Assembly (NCBI RefSeq): GCF_041435355.1
Contig: NZ_CP108442.1
Span: 3,472,001 to 3,536,000 of the forward strand
From: Streptomyces sp. NBC_01276
Lineage (GTDB): Bacteria; Actinomycetota; Actinomycetes; Streptomycetales; Streptomycetaceae
Reading direction: 5' to 3'
DNA: 64,000 nt
The notes beneath the pieces are model-generated. The model saw only the letters and a list, made by a program, of their open reading frames with translations. It was not told the origin of the DNA and did no database searches. Both the position numbers and the translations under genes were made by a program. Positions 41,481 through 50,084 of this stretch are shown one piece after another (the first letter of the stretch is position 1; each line of letters opens with the position of its first letter).

Positions 41481-42923
41481 TCAGGGCGCGGTGGGACGGT
41501 CCTCGCCGTGGAGCCAGACGTCCCACACGGCCTTCAGGTCGTGGCCCGTGCGCCGCTGCGCGTACGCCGTGAAGTCGGCCGTGCTCGCGTTCCCGTGCCG
41601 GTGGTCGGCGGCCCAGCCGCGCAGCAGGTCGAAGAACGCCGGGTCACCGACCTGCTGGCGGATCCGGTGGAGCACCATCGCACCCCGGTAGTACACCGGA
41701 TCGTCGGAGATGTGCTCCGGTCCGGGCGGGGAGGCCGGCGGGAAGGCCGCCCAGTCGCCGTCCGCGTGCGGATCGACCGAGGTGTCGCCGGCCAGGAAGG
41801 CGTCGAAGCGCCGCTGCGCGCTCACCCCGCCGTGTTCCTCCGACCACAGCCACTCCGCGTACGTCGCGAAGCCCTCGTTGAGCCACATGTCCTTCCAGGA
41901 CTTCGGTGACACCGAGTTCCCGAACCACTGGTGCGCCAGCTCGTGCAGGACCGTTTCCTCGTCGGGAGCGCCCGAGTAGACCGGCTTCGTCTGCGTCTCC
42001 AGCGCGTACGTGAGGGTCTGCGCCGGCATCACGATCGAGCCGACGCTGCCGAAGGGGTAGGGACCGAACTTCGCGGTCCCCCAGTCCACGATCTGCGGCA
42101 GCCGGGCCAGCGCGGCCTCGCTGCCCGCCGCCTCGCCGGGCGCGACCGCGTCGTAGACCGGGACGCCCGAGGGGGTCCGGCCCGTCGTCACCTTGAACCG
42201 TCCGATGGCGACGGTCGCGAGGTAGCTCGCCATCGGCTCGGGGCTGTGCCACGCGAACTCGGTCTGCCCGTCCGCCACTTCCCTGCGGGAGCGCAGCTCG
42301 CCGTTGGACACGGCCTCGTAGCCGTGCGGGACGGTGACGGTGATGTCGTACGTGGCCTTGTCACCGGGGTGGTGGTTGCCGGGGAACCAGCCCATCGACC
42401 CCACGGGCTCGCCGACCGCCACGGCGCCGTCCCCGCCCGCGATCCAGCCCTCCTTGGAGCCGTCCGGGTCGACGACGGGCTTGGGGCGGCCGCCGTAGTC
42501 GATCTCCGTACGGAAGACCTCGCCCTTCTTCAGGTCCTTGGCCGGGCGCACCGTCAGCTCGTTGCCGGTCCGGTTGTAACGGGCGCCGGTGCCCTGGACG
42601 TCCACGCTCTCGACCTTGAGGCCGCTCAGGTCCAGGTTGAAGGAGCTGAGGCCCTGTTCGGCACGGGCGGTGATGACGGCGGTGGCGTGCAGCAGACCGT
42701 CGGCGGGGTCGTAGGCGAGGTCGAGGGCGTAGTGCTCGACCTGGTAGCCGCCGTTGCCGGCGCGGGGGAAGTACGGGTCGCGCAGCCCGGACGCGCCGGG
42801 CCGCCCCTGCACGGTGGCGCCCGTACATCCCGTGGCCAGGGCGGCGAGGGAGAGGAGGGCGGCGAGTGCGGGGGCGGCGAGGCGGGTGAGGCCGGTGCGG
42901 CCGGGGAGCGCGGGGTGTTCCAC
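41481..42923 (-). CDS. M1-family zinc metallopeptidase, lipoprotein
   Basis: A 480-residue secreted aminopeptidase-like enzyme. The N-terminus is a lipoprotein signal ending ALATGC, so it is anchored on the cell surface. The N-terminal beta domain (about 50-250) is followed by the catalytic domain with HELAHQWFGN and, 18 residues on, the third zinc ligand in WLNEGFATY (the HExxH-x18-E set). The long C-terminal helical domain of full-size M1 enzymes is missing, as in the short actinobacterial group. The exopeptidase signature GxMEN is not clear (GSIVMPAQTL), so peptide specificity may differ. GTG 42923 has TAGGAT seven bases upstream (leaderless). Confidence 0.92.
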   Translation of the reverse strand: MEHPALPGRTGLTRLAAPALAALLSLAALATGCTGATVQGRPGASGLRDPYFPRAGNGGYQVEHYALDLAYDPADGLLHATAVITARAEQGLSSFNLDLSGLKVESVDVQGTGARYNRTGNELTVRPAKDLKKGEVFRTEIDYGGRPKPVVDPDGSKEGWIAGGDGAVAVGEPVGSMGWFPGNHHPGDKATYDITVTVPHGYEAVSNGELRSRREVADGQTEFAWHSPEPMASYLATVAIGRFKVTTGRTPSGVPVYDAVAPGEAAGSEAALARLPQIVDWGTAKFGPYPFGSVGSIVMPAQTLTYALETQTKPVYSGAPDEETVLHELAHQWFGNSVSPKSWKDMWLNEGFATYAEWLWSEEHGGVSAQRRFDAFLAGDTSVDPHADGDWAAFPPASPPGPEHISDDPVYYRGAMVLHRIRQQVGDPAFFDLLRGWAADHRHGNASTADFTAYAQRRTGHDLKAVWDVWLHGEDRPTAP

Positions 42924-43003
42924 GGGTTCGATCCTAAGCGGGTGCCCCGGACGGGGGGCGGGGCCGCGGTCGGGTGCCGACGGAGCCACCCGGCCGCTGA
43001 TCC

Positions 43004-43546
43004 CTACTTCTCGCCGAGGGCGTCGGCGCCGGCCTTGGCGAACTTCTCGTCCAGGTCGCCGCTCGGGGCGCCGGCCACGCCGATGCCGGCGACCGGGGCG
43101 CCCTTGGCCTGCACCGGGGTGCCACCGGCGAGGAAGAGGGTGCCCGGGATGTCCTTCAGGTTCGGGGTCTGCGCGAGGCGGCCCGCGAGCACCGAGGTCG
43201 GGGCGTTCCAGGACACGGCGGTGAAGGCCTTGCGCTCCGCCGACTCGTACGACTGCGGGCCCGCGCCGTCGCCGCGCAGGGTGACGAGGGTGTTGCCGTT
43301 GCGGTCCACCACCGCGACCGTCACCTTCTGGTTCTCCTTCTCCGCCGCGTGGAGCGCGGCCTGGGCGGCGCGGGTGGCGGCGTCGACGGTGAGGTGGGTG
43401 GAGGTGGTGAAGTTCCGGTCGTCGTCCTTCTTGGCCGCGGCCTGGACGGGGGCGGGGGTGGCGCTCGCGCTGACGGCGCCGAAGGTCCCGGCGCCGAGGG
43501 CGACGGCGAGGGCGGTACCGGTGAGGACGCGGGTGCGGGTGTTCAT
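43004..43546 (-). CDS. hbpS: heme-binding protein HbpS (GlcG/HbpS family)
   Basis: A 180-residue secreted protein. A Sec signal peptide (VLTGTALAVALGAGTFGAVS, cleavage near ASA-TP) precedes a GlcG/HbpS domain (LTVDAATRAAQAALHAAEKE, VTVAVVDRNGNTLVTLRGDG, and AGGTPVQAKGAPVAGIGVAG). In S. reticuli HbpS binds heme and iron outside the cell and tunes the sensor SenS under redox stress. Here it lies divergently next to a sensor kinase and regulator with the right layout, which supports this identity over a general GlcG protein. ATG 43546 has AGGAGCAG upstream. Confidence 0.88.
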   Translation of the reverse strand: MNTRTRVLTGTALAVALGAGTFGAVSASATPAPVQAAAKKDDDRNFTTSTHLTVDAATRAAQAALHAAEKENQKVTVAVVDRNGNTLVTLRGDGAGPQSYESAERKAFTAVSWNAPTSVLAGRLAQTPNLKDIPGTLFLAGGTPVQAKGAPVAGIGVAGAPSGDLDEKFAKAGADALGEK

Positions 43547-44023
43547 GGCTGCTGCTCCTGGTGGTCATCGGCTCGACTGGCTGCTCCAAGCCTCCGCCGG
43601 AACCACCCCCGCTCCCGTCCCCGTACCGGCTCGCGGCGACGAGCGCACCGGTTGACGCGGGGGTCATCCGATCGGTCGATGCGGTGGCCCCGGCCGGGCG
43701 GTTCTCCTGGGGGCGGGGCTCGGCCCGGCCGGTCCCTTGCCCTGGCAGGGCGCGGCGGGACCGGGCACCGCCGGGTGTCTTCCGGCCCCGCCGGCAGATC
43801 CGGCCCGCCGGTGATCGGGGCGCGGGGAGCCGGGGGCCGGCCCCCGTCGAGCGGACCCGCACCCGCACGGCTACGTCGCCACCCGTCCGGCCCCGGCCGG
43901 CAGGTCCCGCCCCGCCGGCGATCGGGGCACGGGATCCGGGGGCGACCCGCCCTCGCCCGGCCGACGGCCCGGCCGGGGCGACGTCACAATGGATACCGCC
44001 CTTCCAGCACCAGGAGCCCCACC
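43547..44023. other. hbpS/senS intergenic region with tandem repeats
   Basis: A 477-bp stretch with no supported gene. Two related blocks of about 70 bp, starting TCCGGCCCCGCCGGCAG at 43781 and TCCGGCCCCGGCCGGCAG at 43886, lie 105 bp apart. Each contains a GATCGGGGC-xCGGG segment reminiscent of the intergenic repeat at 39681. The senS ribosome-binding site AGGAG is at 44012-44016. Confidence 0.6.
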
Positions 44024-45229
44024 GTGCGCAACCCCCCGCGGCCGCACCCCACCGCCTCCGACGACACCCGCGGCCTGGCCACCGTCATGCACGTGGCGTT
44101 CTTCCTGCTCCTCGGCGCCTCGGTGGCCCGCTTCCTGCTCCGGCACCCCGGCGAACCCCGTACCCCCTGGGTCATCGCCCTCAGCATCGCGCTGGCCCTG
44201 CTCTACGTCCTCGGGCCCGCCGTCGGCGCCACCCGTACGCTGCCCGCCACCGCGCCCCCGACCCCCCTGCGCCGCCGGCTGTGGCTCGGGCTGGTGGTGG
44301 CCACCTGGGTCGTGCTCGTCGTACTCGCGCCGAGCTTCGCCTGGTGCGCCGTCCCCCTCTTCTTCACCGCCCTGCGCACCCTGCCCCCGCGCGCCGCCGT
44401 GGTCCTCGTGGCCCTGCTCACCGTCTTCGTCGTCGCGGCCCAGCTGAGGCTCTCCACCGCCTTCGACCCGAACCTCCTGGTCGCCCCGCCCGCCGTCGCC
44501 GCCCTCGCCACGGCCGTCTTCGTCCACATGGAACGCCAGGCGCAGGAGCAGCGCGCGCTGATCGACGACCTGATCCGGACCCGCCGGGAGCTCGCCGCCA
44601 CCGAGCGCCGCGAAGGCACCCTGGCCGAGCGGCAGCGCCTGTCGATGGAGATCCACGACACCCTGGCCCAGCACCTGTCCAGCCAGCAGATGCTGCTCCA
44701 GGCGGCGGACCGCACCTGGGAGAGCGACCCGGGCACCGCCCGCGCGCACGTCCGTACCGCCACCGACATCACCGCGCGCGGCCTGGCCGAGGCGCGCAGG
44801 CTCGTCCACGACCTGGCTCCGCCCGAGCTGGACAACGGCACCGGCCTGGCCGAGGCCCTGCGCGCGCTGGACGCGGGTCCGGGCATCGAGGTCCGCTTCC
44901 ACCTGGAGGGCGCCCCGGTGCCGCTCCCGGACCGCGCCGAATCGGCCCTCCTGCGCATCGCCCAGGGGGCCCTGGCCAACGTCCGCGAGCACTCGGGCGC
45001 CCGTACGGCCGCCCTGACCCTGAGCTTCCTCGGCGACCAGGTCGTCCTGGACATCGCGGACGACGGCGCCGGCTTCGCCGAAGCCCGTCCGGCCTCCTCC
45101 GGCCGCGGGCACGGCCTCCCGGCGATGCGCGCCCGGGTGCGCCAGCTGGGCGGAAGCCTGACGATCGAATCCACCCCGGGCGAGGGCACCGTCCTCTCGG
45201 CCGTGATCCCCCTGGAGCCCGCCCGATGA
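44024..45229 (+). CDS. senS: sensor histidine kinase SenS-like
   Basis: A 401-residue NarL-class kinase. Five hydrophobic segments occupy about residues 20-165, followed by a coiled-coil linker and the HisKA_3 phosphoacceptor in RLSMEIHDTLAQHLSSQ (His about 210). The HATPase has NVREHSGA (N box), DIADDGAGF (G1) and GHGLPAMRAR (G2). Five membrane helices and the neighbour hbpS fit SenS, whose signalling is modulated by extracellular HbpS. GTG 44024 has AGGAG seven bases upstream. The gene overlaps senR by ATGA. Confidence 0.9.
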   Translation: MRNPPRPHPTASDDTRGLATVMHVAFFLLLGASVARFLLRHPGEPRTPWVIALSIALALLYVLGPAVGATRTLPATAPPTPLRRRLWLGLVVATWVVLVVLAPSFAWCAVPLFFTALRTLPPRAAVVLVALLTVFVVAAQLRLSTAFDPNLLVAPPAVAALATAVFVHMERQAQEQRALIDDLIRTRRELAATERREGTLAERQRLSMEIHDTLAQHLSSQQMLLQAADRTWESDPGTARAHVRTATDITARGLAEARRLVHDLAPPELDNGTGLAEALRALDAGPGIEVRFHLEGAPVPLPDRAESALLRIAQGALANVREHSGARTAALTLSFLGDQVVLDIADDGAGFAEARPASSGRGHGLPAMRARVRQLGGSLTIESTPGEGTVLSAVIPLEPAR

Positions 45230-45849
45230 CGACGATCCTCCTCTGCGACGACCACGTGGTGGTCCGGGCCGGCCTGCTCGCCCTGCTGGGCAGCGAGCCG
45301 GACATCGAGGTGCTGGGTGAGGCCGGCAGCGGTGAGGAGGCGGTCGCGCTGGCCGCCAAGCTCCGCCCGGACGTGGTCCTGATGGACCTCCAGCTGGGCG
45401 AGGGCATCGACGGCGTCGAGGCCACCCGCCGCATCACCGCCCTGCCGCAACCGCCGCACGTGCTGGTCCTGACCACGTACGACACGGACGCGGACATCAC
45501 GCGGGCCATCGGCGCGGGCGCGACGGGCTACCTCCTCAAGGCGGAACGCCCCGAGGAGCTGTTCGCCGCCATCCACTCGGCGGCGGCGGGCCGCACCACC
45601 CTGTCCGCGCCCGTCGCGAGCCGGGTCATGGCCCACATGCGGGGCACCCGCCCGACGCTCACGGACCGCGAACTGGACATCCTGGGCCAGCTGGCCCGCG
45701 GCCTCGGCAACCGGGACATCGCCCGCGCCCTGTTCATCAGCGAGGCGACGGTCAAAACCCACCTGGGCCGCATCTACGACAAGCTCGGCGTCGACACCCG
45801 CGCGGGCGCGGTCTCGGTGGCCAAGGAGCAGCGCCTCCTCCCCTCCTGA
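45226..45849 (+). CDS. senR: response regulator SenR-like (NarL/FixJ family)
   Basis: A 207-residue two-component regulator. The receiver domain has the acidic pair in LLCDDHVVVRAG, phospho-Asp in DVVLMDLQLG (about 54), the conserved Thr in VLVLTTYDTD and Lys in GYLLKAERPEE. The LuxR-type helix-turn-helix is TDRELDILGQLARGLGNRDI, then ARALFISEATVKTHLGRIY. It is translationally coupled to senS (ATGA overlap). In S. reticuli SenR controls hbpS and the catalase-peroxidase locus; no such catalase gene lies in this window. Confidence 0.93.
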   Translation: MTTILLCDDHVVVRAGLLALLGSEPDIEVLGEAGSGEEAVALAAKLRPDVVLMDLQLGEGIDGVEATRRITALPQPPHVLVLTTYDTDADITRAIGAGATGYLLKAERPEELFAAIHSAAAGRTTLSAPVASRVMAHMRGTRPTLTDRELDILGQLARGLGNRDIARALFISEATVKTHLGRIYDKLGVDTRAGAVSVAKEQRLLPS

Positions 45850-45860
45850 CGGGCTCCCCG

Positions 45861-47816
45861 TCAGCGACCGTGACCGTGACCGTGGCCGTCGGGGTGGCCG
45901 CCGCCGGGTTGGCCGTCGTCGTGGTGGCCGTCGTCGTGGTGGCCGTCGGGGCCGACGATCGTCCACGGCCGCATCAGGTCGTCGTCCTCGTGTTCGAGGA
46001 TGTGGCAGTGGTGGACGTACGTGGCCGGCAGCTCGGCGCCACTGCCCGGAATCCCCGCGATCGTCTCCGTCGGCGGGGTGAACTCCCGGATGACGATCCG
46101 GGTCACCGTCTCCGGATACGACTTGACCGTGTCCTTGTCGGACCGCGCCTCGTCCGGATCCGGCGGGATGGGCGGGCCGGTCAGATGGTTCGCCAGCACC
46201 GGCCGGTCCTCCGGCTTGCGGCCGCCGTCAATCCACTTCTCGTAGTCGTCCTGGTAGGCCGCCGCATCGATCGGCTGCCTGTTCAGCACCTGGAAGTTGA
46301 CGAGGTGGACGTGCATCGGGTGGGCGTCGTGATTGGGATTGATGTACTCCCAGATCTCGGTCGAGCCCGCCTCGATGAAGTCCTGGGACGGCTCCATGAA
46401 GGGCACCGCGTTGAACGTCATGGTGCTGAAGAGTTTGTGCTGGTAGAGGACCCATTCCCGCCTACGGGTGTGGGGTTTAACCTCGATCCTTTCGACCTCC
46501 GGCAGCGCGAGTTCCCTGGGCGGCGTCGTCCTGTCCGCACCTCCGGACGGCGGTTTGACGACATGGAATTCCATGACGTCCGTGATGTCCGGGCCGTCGC
46601 CGCCGGGGAAGTGCACCGGGGCGTTGTAGTTCATCAGTTTGACCTTCGTGCCCACCGGCATCCGGCTGAAGTCGACGATCAGGTCGTACCTCTCGGCGGG
46701 CGAGATCAGGAAGTTCAGCATCTGCAGCGGAGCGCGGAAACCGCCGTCGGTGCCGATCAGCCAGAACGGCAGCGTCGGCTGCGGCAGCACGTCCCTGGGC
46801 ACGCTGAACATGAGCCGCCAGAAACGCTCGTTCGAGGCGTTGAGCACGCGCAGCCGGTAGCGCCGCTGCTCGACGGCCAGGAAGGGGTACGCCTTCCCGT
46901 TGACGACCGGGGTGTCCTCGCCCTGCTGCGCGGTCATGGTGTAGGCGAGCGAGCCGTCCGCCTTGAAGGTCCGGTCCTGGAGGACGATGGGGACCTCGTA
47001 TTCGCCCCGCGGCAGCCCGAGCCGGTCGTCGGCGGGGTCGCGGACGACATAGAGGCCGGCCAGACCCGCGTAGACGTTGACGCTGGTCATCCCCATGCCG
47101 TGATCGTGGTACCAGAGCAGGCACGAACGGTCGTGGTTGGTGTAGGCGCAGATCGCCTCGTTGGGCTTGACGCGGCTCGGGTCCAGGGTGGTGTAGGACT
47201 CGGCGTGGAAACCGTCCGGGCTGTACGACTGCAGCGGCATCCCGTCGGACTGCGGTGCCGTGAAACCGCCGTGCTGGTGCACGACGTTCCACACGTTGAG
47301 GTTCCGGGGGAAGGGCGCTCGGCTCTCGTAGGGGGGCGGAGCGATCGGGGCGAGCTGGGGGTCCCCGTTGTGGATCTTGTCGATCACGTCCTGGAACAGG
47401 TGCGTGGTCGGCAGGTGGTTGCGGTACTTGACGACCGTCGGGCGGTCCCTCGTCACGTCGAGGGTCGGCCCGAGGTAGCCCATGCCGATCGGCTTGCGGG
47501 GGTCGTGCGGGTTCGTGGCCCAGTAGCCCCACACGGTCGCCGGCCCGAGATCCCGGTGGAAGCGCCAGGAGCCCTGCCGCATCGTGATCTCGTAGTAGTC
47601 GGCGCCCGGATAGGCGGACGGATCCGGGACGGCCGTCAGCGGCCTGGGCAGCGGGTCGACGAACTTCGCCAGCGGAGGGGTGTGCGGCACCGCGGTGTCC
47701 GCGGCCGCCGCCCCGTGACCGTCCGACGCGTACGCCTGCGCTCCCAGAACACTCCGCGGAAGCGCGACCGCGCTGCCCAGGGCACCGGCCATGAGGAATT
47801 TCCTTCGCCCGAACAT
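45861..47816 (-). CDS. multicopper oxidase, CotA/phenoxazinone-synthase-like, His-rich tail
   Basis: A 651-residue secreted copper oxidase. The N-terminus has a twin-arginine motif (GRRKFLMAG) and hydrophobic core, so Tat export of the folded enzyme is likely. Copper sites occur in order: NVVHQHGG, WYHDHGMG, then HPMHVHLVNF and the final HHCHILEHEDDDLM with the T1 Met. Three cupredoxin domains of this length resemble spore-coat CotA and Streptomyces phenoxazinone synthase. The last 28 residues are Gly/Asp/His-rich with eight or more His, probably metal-binding. It oxidises phenols or aminophenols by inference. It converges on senR, 11 bp apart. Confidence 0.9.
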   Translation of the reverse strand: MFGRRKFLMAGALGSAVALPRSVLGAQAYASDGHGAAAADTAVPHTPPLAKFVDPLPRPLTAVPDPSAYPGADYYEITMRQGSWRFHRDLGPATVWGYWATNPHDPRKPIGMGYLGPTLDVTRDRPTVVKYRNHLPTTHLFQDVIDKIHNGDPQLAPIAPPPYESRAPFPRNLNVWNVVHQHGGFTAPQSDGMPLQSYSPDGFHAESYTTLDPSRVKPNEAICAYTNHDRSCLLWYHDHGMGMTSVNVYAGLAGLYVVRDPADDRLGLPRGEYEVPIVLQDRTFKADGSLAYTMTAQQGEDTPVVNGKAYPFLAVEQRRYRLRVLNASNERFWRLMFSVPRDVLPQPTLPFWLIGTDGGFRAPLQMLNFLISPAERYDLIVDFSRMPVGTKVKLMNYNAPVHFPGGDGPDITDVMEFHVVKPPSGGADRTTPPRELALPEVERIEVKPHTRRREWVLYQHKLFSTMTFNAVPFMEPSQDFIEAGSTEIWEYINPNHDAHPMHVHLVNFQVLNRQPIDAAAYQDDYEKWIDGGRKPEDRPVLANHLTGPPIPPDPDEARSDKDTVKSYPETVTRIVIREFTPPTETIAGIPGSGAELPATYVHHCHILEHEDDDLMRPWTIVGPDGHHDDGHHDDGQPGGGHPDGHGHGHGR

Positions 47817-48281
47817 TTCTCCCGCTTTCCCTCGCCACGCGCAAGCCCCCAGGGATACAGGGACGGTTCGGCGCGCCGCCACAAAATTCCGCCTTGGTCC
47901 GGGAAAGCCACTCATTCGAGCCGGTCCGGGCGATAATTCTACGGGCTCCGAATTCGGGTCGAACGATTACCGCACATCCGAATACACATAAACCCATCAC
48001 GCCCGGTGCGGCCCTTTATGAATACCGGCGGGCCCGGCGGCCCGGCACCCCGGCGGCTCCGCGCGGCGGGAGCGTCCCCGGCGGGGCCGCCAGGCCCTGT
48101 CCCCGGCGGGGCCGCCAGGCCCTGGGTCACCGGCGACCGCCCGCACGCGGAATTGACGGGATCCGGACACCCGGGCCCGGTCTTCGGACAACCCGGCCCG
48201 GTTTTCTGTCGCAGGCCTGCCGGACCGGCTCCCCCCGATGGCACGCTCACTCGCGCCACCCCCACCCGCGAAGGAGTTCCC
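47817..48281. other. intergenic region between oxidase and M4 protease genes
   Basis: A 465-bp region with no supported gene. The left part (47880-47995) is relatively AT-rich and should hold the oxidase promoter. The middle holds a perfect 25-bp tandem repeat (48075-48124). AAGGAG at 48271-48276 is the protease ribosome-binding site. Confidence 0.5.
48075..48124. repeat. perfect 25-bp tandem duplication
   Basis: TCCCCGGCGGGGCCGCCAGG followed by CCCTG is present twice with no spacer (48075-48099 and 48100-48124). Each unit contains the self-complementary CCCCGGCGGGG. It is probably a replication-slippage product. Confidence 0.85.
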
Positions 48282-49412
48282 GTGCCCCACCCCACGCCCT
48301 CCCGCCGCGCCCGCCTCGCAGCCGCCGCCCTCCTCGGCGCCGCCCTCGCCCTCACCGCCGGCACGGCGACGGCGAACACCACGCCCACGGCACCCACCGC
48401 CACCGGTACGGGCACCGGCACCGCCACCGGCACCGGCACCGGCACCGGCACCGGCACCGGCCAGTACTCCGGCACCGTCCCCCTCGGCACCACCCCCGCC
48501 GGCGCCACCTACCAGCTCCGCGACCCCTCCCGCGGCGACCAGCGCACCCTCGACGCCCTCAACCAGACCTCCGGCCCCGGCGTCCTGTTCACCGACTCCG
48601 ACAACGTCTGGGGCACCGGCCTGCCCTCCAACCGCCAGACCGCCGCCGTCGACGTCCACTACGCCACCGCCGTGACCTGGGACTTCTACCGCGCCGCCTT
48701 CAACAGAAGCGGCGTACGCGGCGACGGGGCCGCCACCACCTCCCGAGTCCACTACGGGACCAACTACGGCGGCGCCTTCTGGGACGCGAGCTGCGCCTGC
48801 GTCTCGTACGGCGACGGCACCACCCCCGGCCGCCCGCCGACCTCGCTCGACATCGTCGGCCACGAGCTCGCCCACGGCCTGATCGGCTCCACCGCCAACT
48901 TCACCGCCGCCGGAGAGCCCGGCGCCCTCGGCGAGGGCACCGCCGACATCCTCGCCACCGCCGGCGAGTTCTTCGCCGAGAACAAGGCCGACGTCGGCGA
49001 CTACCTCCTCGGCGAGCGCGTCTACGACGGCCCGCCCCGCCGCATGGACCGCCCCAGCGCCGACGGCGTCTCCCGTGACTACTGGTCCGCGGACATCGGC
49101 AGCCTCGACCCGCACGCCGCCTCCGGCCCCGCCCGCCACTTCTACTACCTCCTCGCCGAGGGCAGCGGCCCCAAGGAGATCAACGGGGTCGCCTACGACT
49201 CCCCCACCCACGACGGCTCCAAGCTCCTCGGCATCGGCCGCGACCGGGCCACCCGGATCTGGTACCGGGCCCTGACCCTGCACATGCGGTCCTCCACCAA
49301 CTACGCCGCCGCCCGCACCGCCACCATCCAGTCGGCCATCGAGCTCTACGGCGCCGCCGCCCCCGAGGTCGCCCGCGTCGCCGCCGCCTGGAAGGCCGTC
49401 AACGTCGGCTGA
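48282..49412 (+). CDS. M4-family (thermolysin-like) metalloprotease without propeptide
   Basis: A 376-residue secreted protease-like protein. Residues 1-32 are a Sec signal ending near ATA-N. A Thr-Gly dipeptide repeat (about 38-60) then leads straight into the mature M4 fold: VDVHYATAVTWDFYRAAFN, the zinc site VGHELAHGLIGSTA (HExxH) and the distal Glu in GALGEGTADIL. The usual consensus there is NExxSD, so Asn and Ser are replaced. The C-terminal catalytic-His region ARHFYYLLAEG is present. M4 enzymes normally carry a 170-residue FTP/PepSY propeptide needed for folding; it is absent. GTG 48282 follows AAGGAG. Confidence 0.85.
   Translation: MPHPTPSRRARLAAAALLGAALALTAGTATANTTPTAPTATGTGTGTATGTGTGTGTGTGQYSGTVPLGTTPAGATYQLRDPSRGDQRTLDALNQTSGPGVLFTDSDNVWGTGLPSNRQTAAVDVHYATAVTWDFYRAAFNRSGVRGDGAATTSRVHYGTNYGGAFWDASCACVSYGDGTTPGRPPTSLDIVGHELAHGLIGSTANFTAAGEPGALGEGTADILATAGEFFAENKADVGDYLLGERVYDGPPRRMDRPSADGVSRDYWSADIGSLDPHAASGPARHFYYLLAEGSGPKEINGVAYDSPTHDGSKLLGIGRDRATRIWYRALTLHMRSSTNYAAARTATIQSAIELYGAAAPEVARVAAAWKAVNVG
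48397..48462 (+). repeat. Thr-Gly-coding hexanucleotide repeat in the M4 protease gene
   Basis: Repeats of ACCGGC (with a few variants) encode an alternating Thr-Gly run just after the signal peptide. Such repeats change length easily by slippage while keeping frame. Confidence 0.8.
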
Positions 49413-49460
49413 CCCGGCCCACGGCGCCGGGAGGGGCCCACCCGTGACACCATCGGGGAC

Positions 49461-49964
49461 GTGCTCGACATCGGCTACTCCCTCTCCCGGCGCTTCCCGG
49501 ACCCCCCGCAGACCGACTACCGCTCGGCGGACGTCCGGACCCTGCGACACGACCTGTTCTGCGGCGACGTCTACCTCGCGGACACCGTCAAGGACACGGA
49601 GGTGTCCACAGCCTGGGGATGGGTGCCGGTCCTCGACTTCGCCTGGGCCCTGTGCGACATCGTCGAGAAGCTCGACGAGGACCCCCGCGGCAGCCGCTCC
49701 GCCAACCGCCAGTACGCCGAACTCGACTTCACCGAATCCGCGGACCGGATGCTCTTCGAGCGCCGCTTCGGCTGGGTCGACATCGAGGCCGACTGGATGG
49801 ACCCGGAGGAGCCCCCGCTGACCTTCAGCCACCGCCTGCTGCGCCGCGAGGCCCGCGACTTCCTCCACGACCTGATCGCGGACCTCATCGACATGCACGA
49901 CGGCCTGGCCGACAACCCGGTCATCTGGACGCTCCAGTCCCGCTTCCCCCGCGTCCCGGCGTAA
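49461..49964 (+). CDS. conserved hypothetical cytoplasmic protein, 167 residues
   Basis: Starts at GTG 49461 and ends 120 bp before the pentapeptide gene. It has no signal peptide or membrane segment. The sequence is well structured, with YRSADVRTLRHDLFCGDVYL, a WVPVLDFAWALCDIVEKLDE helix, LDFTESADRMLFERRFGWVD and a C-terminal RREARDFLHDLIADLIDMHD helix. This aromatic- and acid-rich pattern looks like a conserved actinobacterial family, but I do not recognise it. GGGG upstream is a weak ribosome-binding site. Confidence 0.7.
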   Translation: MLDIGYSLSRRFPDPPQTDYRSADVRTLRHDLFCGDVYLADTVKDTEVSTAWGWVPVLDFAWALCDIVEKLDEDPRGSRSANRQYAELDFTESADRMLFERRFGWVDIEADWMDPEEPPLTFSHRLLRREARDFLHDLIADLIDMHDGLADNPVIWTLQSRFPRVPA

Positions 49965-50084
49965 CCCCGACCGAGCAGGCCGACGGGGACCCCCGGGACG
50001 CCCGGCGCCCCCGGACCCCGGCACCCCCGACGCCCGGGACCCCGGCACCCCCGGCGCCCGGGAGGCGGCGCAGTCACGCCCCGT

